Below, one piece after another: positions 6,702-8,417 of a stretch of 8,417 nucleotides of DNA (the first letter of the stretch is position 1; every line of letters starts with the position of its first letter). Source of the stretch: an uncultured Clostridia bacterium (GTDB taxonomy: Bacteria; Bacillota; Clostridia; Oscillospirales; CAG-272); contig CANBDB010000065.1 of assembly GCA_947367285.1 (NCBI GenBank), positions 1 through 8,417 on the forward strand, given 5' to 3'. The notes beneath the pieces are model-generated. The model searched no databases. It worked only from the letters and a program-made list of their open reading frames with translations, and was not told the DNA's origin. The position numbers and the translations under genes were made by a program.

Positions 6702-7292
6702 TTAGCCTCCCTTATGCAGTTTTCTGTAGAGCTTATGTATGTCGTCGAGATGTGTCTGTGACTTTCGGGGAATGTTGTTATATTCCTCCGAGAGCAGGAA
6801 ATCCATAAAGAACTCCTTCGGTATCCATACACGCGGGTGGATAGATAGGCATTTGATTCGCCTTTCAGCACACCAAGTGCGGATGGTTTTCTGATCATAA
6901 CCCGTGATATCGGCAGCCTGCGCGGAGGAAACCAGATCGGACAGACCTTCCATTTTCTTTTCGTAATAGGCTTTTGTGACCGGGCTTTGAATATCATCAT
7001 CGGGCAGATAGGTCCGAATCTGCATCTTGCCCTTGTGATACGTTCCGCCGTCATAAAACTCCTTCGGAATATAAAACTTGCAGGGGTGCGCCTCAAATTC
7101 CTTGAGCGCTGCAATCAGATCGCGTTTCTGTATGGTATAGCAATGTGTTTTCTTTCCGTTGTTTTGGCAGATAACGAGCCCGCTTTGCAGATAATATCGC
7201 GCCGTCCGCTTACTGATGTGGCATGCCACCCGAAAGTCCTCAAGGGAAAGCTCGTCGGGTAATTTGGCAATTTCTTCATAGCTGTATTTCAT
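6702..7292 (-). CDS. Two-HTH DNA-binding protein, second tandem paralogue
   Basis: The protein has 196 residues. The N-terminal HTH is MerR-like (LSLEDFRVACHISKRTARYY, residues 16-34), followed by a short wing region GKKTHCYTI at 46-54. A second, excisionase-like HTH lies at 118-165 (SAQAADITGYDQKTIRTWC, then PRVWIPKEFF). The C-terminus is YNNIPRKSQTHLDDIHKLYRKL. This is a family I know from Clostridia as helix-turn-helix domain proteins of unassigned function. It is about 46% identical, by eye, to its neighbour at 7319-7909 and exactly the same length, so the two arose by tandem duplication. The start at 7292 is supported by the leader AGAGAGAAATTTT, which matches that of the paralogue. It is followed at 1 base by tnpV. 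Roles as regulator or recombination directionality factor of the element are possible but unproven. Confidence 0.9.
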   Translation of the reverse strand: MKYSYEEIAKLPDELSLEDFRVACHISKRTARYYLQSGLVICQNNGKKTHCYTIQKRDLIAALKEFEAHPCKFYIPKEFYDGGTYHKGKMQIRTYLPDDDIQSPVTKAYYEKKMEGLSDLVSSAQAADITGYDQKTIRTWCAERRIKCLSIHPRVWIPKEFFMDFLLSEEYNNIPRKSQTHLDDIHKLYRKLHKGG

Positions 7293-7318
7293 AAAATTTC
7301 TCTCTTGATTACACGCGG

Positions 7319-7909
7319 TTAATTTCCTTTATGGATTGCCTTGTATATGACCCGAATATCCTCAAGGTGTTCCTTCGACTTTGCGGGGATGTTGTTATAA
7401 ATATCCGAGATCAAAAATCGATACAATTCCTCTTTGGGTATCCAAACGCGAGGATTGCGTGCCAAGGTGCGCACATTTTTCTGATCACACCACCGTGTAA
7501 TCGTTCGCCGCGAGTATCCCGTTATCATCATAACCTGTACCGCGCAAAGCAAATCAGGCTGATCGTCAAGCTTCTTTTGATAATACATTTTTGCCGTTTC
7601 CGACGAAACATCCTGCGGCGGTAAGTAGATGACGGGTTGTAGCCGTTTTCGATAGAGCGCTCCGTTTTCTCGCCACTTGCGCGGAACAACGTATTTTTGC
7701 GGACGCTCGTCATAGTCCTTGAGCGCCTTCAAAAGATCCTTCTTCCTGATTTGATAACACCGCGTTTTCTTGCCGGTGTACGTGCAGGGGATCAGCTCGC
7801 TCTGCAAATAATATCGTCCGTCGCGTTTGCTGATGTGGCAGACACGGCAGAGGTCCTGCAACGAAAAAGTATCGGGAAGATTTTGAATTGCAGTTAAGTC
7901 GTACTTCAT
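7319..7909 (-). CDS. Two-HTH DNA-binding protein, first tandem paralogue
   Basis: The protein has 196 residues with the same architecture as the next gene. The N-terminal HTH is FSLQDLCRVCHISKRDGRYY (residues 15-34), with GKKTRCYQI after it. The second HTH is around 118-165 (MITGYSRRTITRWC, then NPRVWIPKEELYRFL), and the C-terminus is YNNIPAKSKEHLEDIRVIYK. The frame is open for about 420 bases upstream, but the true start is the ATG at 7909. That start aligns with the paralogue's first residue (MKY), and GGAGAG lies 7 bases upstream. The upstream extension is antisense to the tRNA fragment and is not coding. This is the first gene of the operon, with 26 bases before the next. I found no convincing consensus promoter upstream, only A/T-rich DNA with repeated GAGAGAA boxes. 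Confidence 0.9.
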   Translation of the reverse strand: MKYDLTAIQNLPDTFSLQDLCRVCHISKRDGRYYLQSELIPCTYTGKKTRCYQIRKKDLLKALKDYDERPQKYVVPRKWRENGALYRKRLQPVIYLPPQDVSSETAKMYYQKKLDDQPDLLCAVQVMMITGYSRRTITRWCDQKNVRTLARNPRVWIPKEELYRFLISDIYNNIPAKSKEHLEDIRVIYKAIHKGN

Positions 7910-8039
7910 AAAATTTCTCTCCTGTGATTGTGAAAATTCTCTCCAATAAAGACCGACTTCACTGTACTGCATTTTTAATTTTTTAGTATCAAGTTCTCTC
8001 CAAATTCTCTCGAAAGTAAGAGATTTTAGAGAGATTTTT
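7907..8039 (-). repeat. Repeated GAGAGAA leader boxes upstream of the HTH operon
   Basis: On the minus strand the heptamer GAGAGAA occurs at 8011-8005, 8000-7994, 7943-7937 and 7921-7915. The 10-mer TTGGAGAGAA occurs twice (8003-7994 and 7946-7937). The last copy doubles as the ribosome site of the first HTH gene. A 15-base match covering it and the start codon (7907-7921) recurs at 7290-7304 before the second HTH gene. A GAGAGAT box in the opposite orientation lies at 8029-8035. These could be binding sites for the HTH proteins or relics of leader duplication; the sequence does not decide between them. Confidence 0.45.
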
Positions 8040-8046
8040 AGAAATG

Positions 8047-8084
8047 CCGTTCGATTCGAACCCATTCGATTTGGGTTCGAACGG
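8047..8084. repeat. TTCGAAC-containing inverted repeat
   Basis: TTCGAACCCA (8055-8064) and TGGGTTCGAA (8072-8081) form a perfect 10-bp stem around a 7-base loop. An overlapping alternative pairing joins CCGTTCGA (8047-8054) and TCGAACGG (8077-8084). It lies between the HTH operon and the tRNA fragment, inside the presumed element end. It could be a regulator or recombinase arm site; function unknown. The rest of 7910-8184 holds no gene that I can support. Confidence 0.6.
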
Positions 8085-8184
8085 TTCAAAACGAGGCAAA
8101 AAGCCTTGTGGGATAAGGATTTTAAGGGAACTGAAATGAGCCAAGCTGCCATAAAATAACTTGAACTGACCACGACTCTAAGAA

Positions 8185-8242
8185 GTCTTGAAAACCGTTT
8201 GCCTTTACGAGCACGAGGGTTCGAATCCCCCATCCTCCGCCA
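8185..8242 (+). other. 3' fragment of tRNA-Ser(UGA), probable attachment site (att core)
   Basis: From about 8185 the plus strand reads as the 3' part of a serine tRNA. There is an anticodon loop CTTGAAA at 8187-8193 (anticodon UGA at 8189-8191), the 3' anticodon strand ACCGT, a long class-II variable arm (about 8199-8213), a T-arm with loop TTCGAAT at 8220-8226, the 3' acceptor strand ATCCTCC at 8232-8238, discriminator G and encoded CCA at 8240-8242. The 5' side of the anticodon stem does not pair properly, and no D-arm or GGAGGAT acceptor strand lies upstream, so this is not a working tRNA. The T-stem also has an A:C mismatch (A8216/C8230). A tRNA 3' segment starting at the anticodon arm is the standard duplicated core left by tyrosine-recombinase elements, which points to the element lying to the left. 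Confidence 0.82.
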
Positions 8243-8250
8243 AAGCGAGA

Positions 8251-8280
8251 AAGCATTCACGCAAGTGAGTGCTTTTTTGT
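8251..8280 (+). terminator. Rho-independent terminator behind the tRNA-Ser fragment
   Basis: AAGCATTCAC (8251-8260) pairs with GTGAGTGCTT (8265-8274), with one T-G wobble, around a GCAA loop, followed by a run of six T from 8273. It begins 8 bases after the CCA, as expected for the native terminator of the tRNA-Ser transcript. This supports reading the DNA to the right of 8242 as original chromosomal flank. Confidence 0.85.
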
Positions 8281-8318
8281 TTTGCGATAGGATATACAAT
8301 GGGATTCGAACGCAGTGA

Positions 8319-8343
8319 AAAAACAACACAGTGTGTTGTTTTT
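8319..8343 (-). terminator. A/T-flanked hairpin, possible bidirectional terminator
   Basis: AAAAACAACACA (8319-8330) and TGTGTTGTTTTT (8332-8343) are perfect complements. On the minus strand the stem ends in six T, so it could terminate a leftward gene beyond the window's right edge; on the plus strand it ends in five T. No gene is seen between 8243 and 8417. Confidence 0.5.
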
Positions 8344-8357
8344 GAACGGTGACCGAA

Positions 8358-8409
8358 GATTTTTGCGAAACATTACATTAATTTCAATCCGAAATGTTGA
8401 GCAAAAATC
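8358..8409. repeat. Imperfect inverted repeat with tandem GA/GA internal loop
   Basis: GATTTTTGC (8358-8366) pairs perfectly with GCAAAAATC (8401-8409). Inside it, AACATT (8369-8374) pairs with AATGTT (8393-8398), the two stems being separated by GA opposite GA. The central loop is 18 bases. It could be an RNA hairpin or a binding site for a dimeric protein; no function is assignable. Confidence 0.55.
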
Positions 8410-8417
8410 AAGAACGA

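Noticed and set aside
6701..7114. In-frame upstream extension of tnpV to 262 residues
   Set aside because: It lies wholly within the HTH gene in another frame, the added residues do not resemble TnpV, and the ATG at 6700 has a GGGAGG site and the normal family length.
8171..8242. Functional tRNA-Ser gene
   Set aside because: Only the part from the anticodon loop onward is present; the 5' acceptor strand, D-arm and proper 5' anticodon stem are missing.
7910..8329. In-frame upstream extension of the first HTH gene to a 336-residue protein
   Set aside because: The added N-terminal part is the antisense of the tRNA-Ser fragment and its terminator (it reads MGDSNPR, a known artefact of tRNA antisense translation). 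The paralogue starts at the equivalent of 7909, where there is also a good ribosome site.

Overview
The window looks like accessory DNA from a Firmicutes genome, most likely a gut-type Clostridia. Grounds: strong GGAGG-type ribosome binding sites, moderate to low G+C, a TnpV-family transposon protein, a DUF6809-like small protein, two Clostridia-type helix-turn-helix proteins, and an AAA-ATPase_like/PDDEXK_9 protein. Every recognised protein gene lies on the minus strand, so the layout reads right to left.

Right edge (8185-8417): the 3' part of a tRNA-Ser(UGA) gene, from just before the anticodon loop to the encoded CCA, lies on the plus strand with no tRNA 5' half in front of it. A rho-independent terminator follows it. 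This is the usual residue of an integrative element inserted in a tRNA gene. The DNA to its left, i.e. nearly the whole window, would be the element, and the DNA to its right the older chromosomal flank.

Module 1 (7909 down to 6051): four tightly packed genes. They are two tandem 196-residue HTH paralogues, tnpV, and a 92-residue DUF6809-like protein. tnpV starts one base after the second HTH gene stops, and the DUF6809-like gene overlaps the tnpV end by ATGA. No integrase is in the window.

Intergenic block (6050-5725): six perfect-stem hairpins stand in a row over 200 bases and appear to alternate between two kinds. Beyond them is a consensus TTGACA-17-TATAAT promoter pointing left, overlapped by repeated TTGTTCYGA boxes that could be operators.

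Module 2 (5724 down to 1 and beyond): three co-directional genes. The first is an HTH + AAA-like ATPase + PD-(D/E)XK protein (620 aa). The second, 20 bases on, is a 1048-residue protein of unknown function with two integrase-core-like helical repeats and a C-terminal half that may contain winged helices. The third, 6 bases on, is a PAPS-reductase-superfamily ATP pyrophosphatase whose 3' end is cut off by the window. The last pair resembles parts of sulfur-dependent DNA modification or defence loci (DndC/SspD-like chemistry), but no other component of such a system is visible. The function is therefore an inference.
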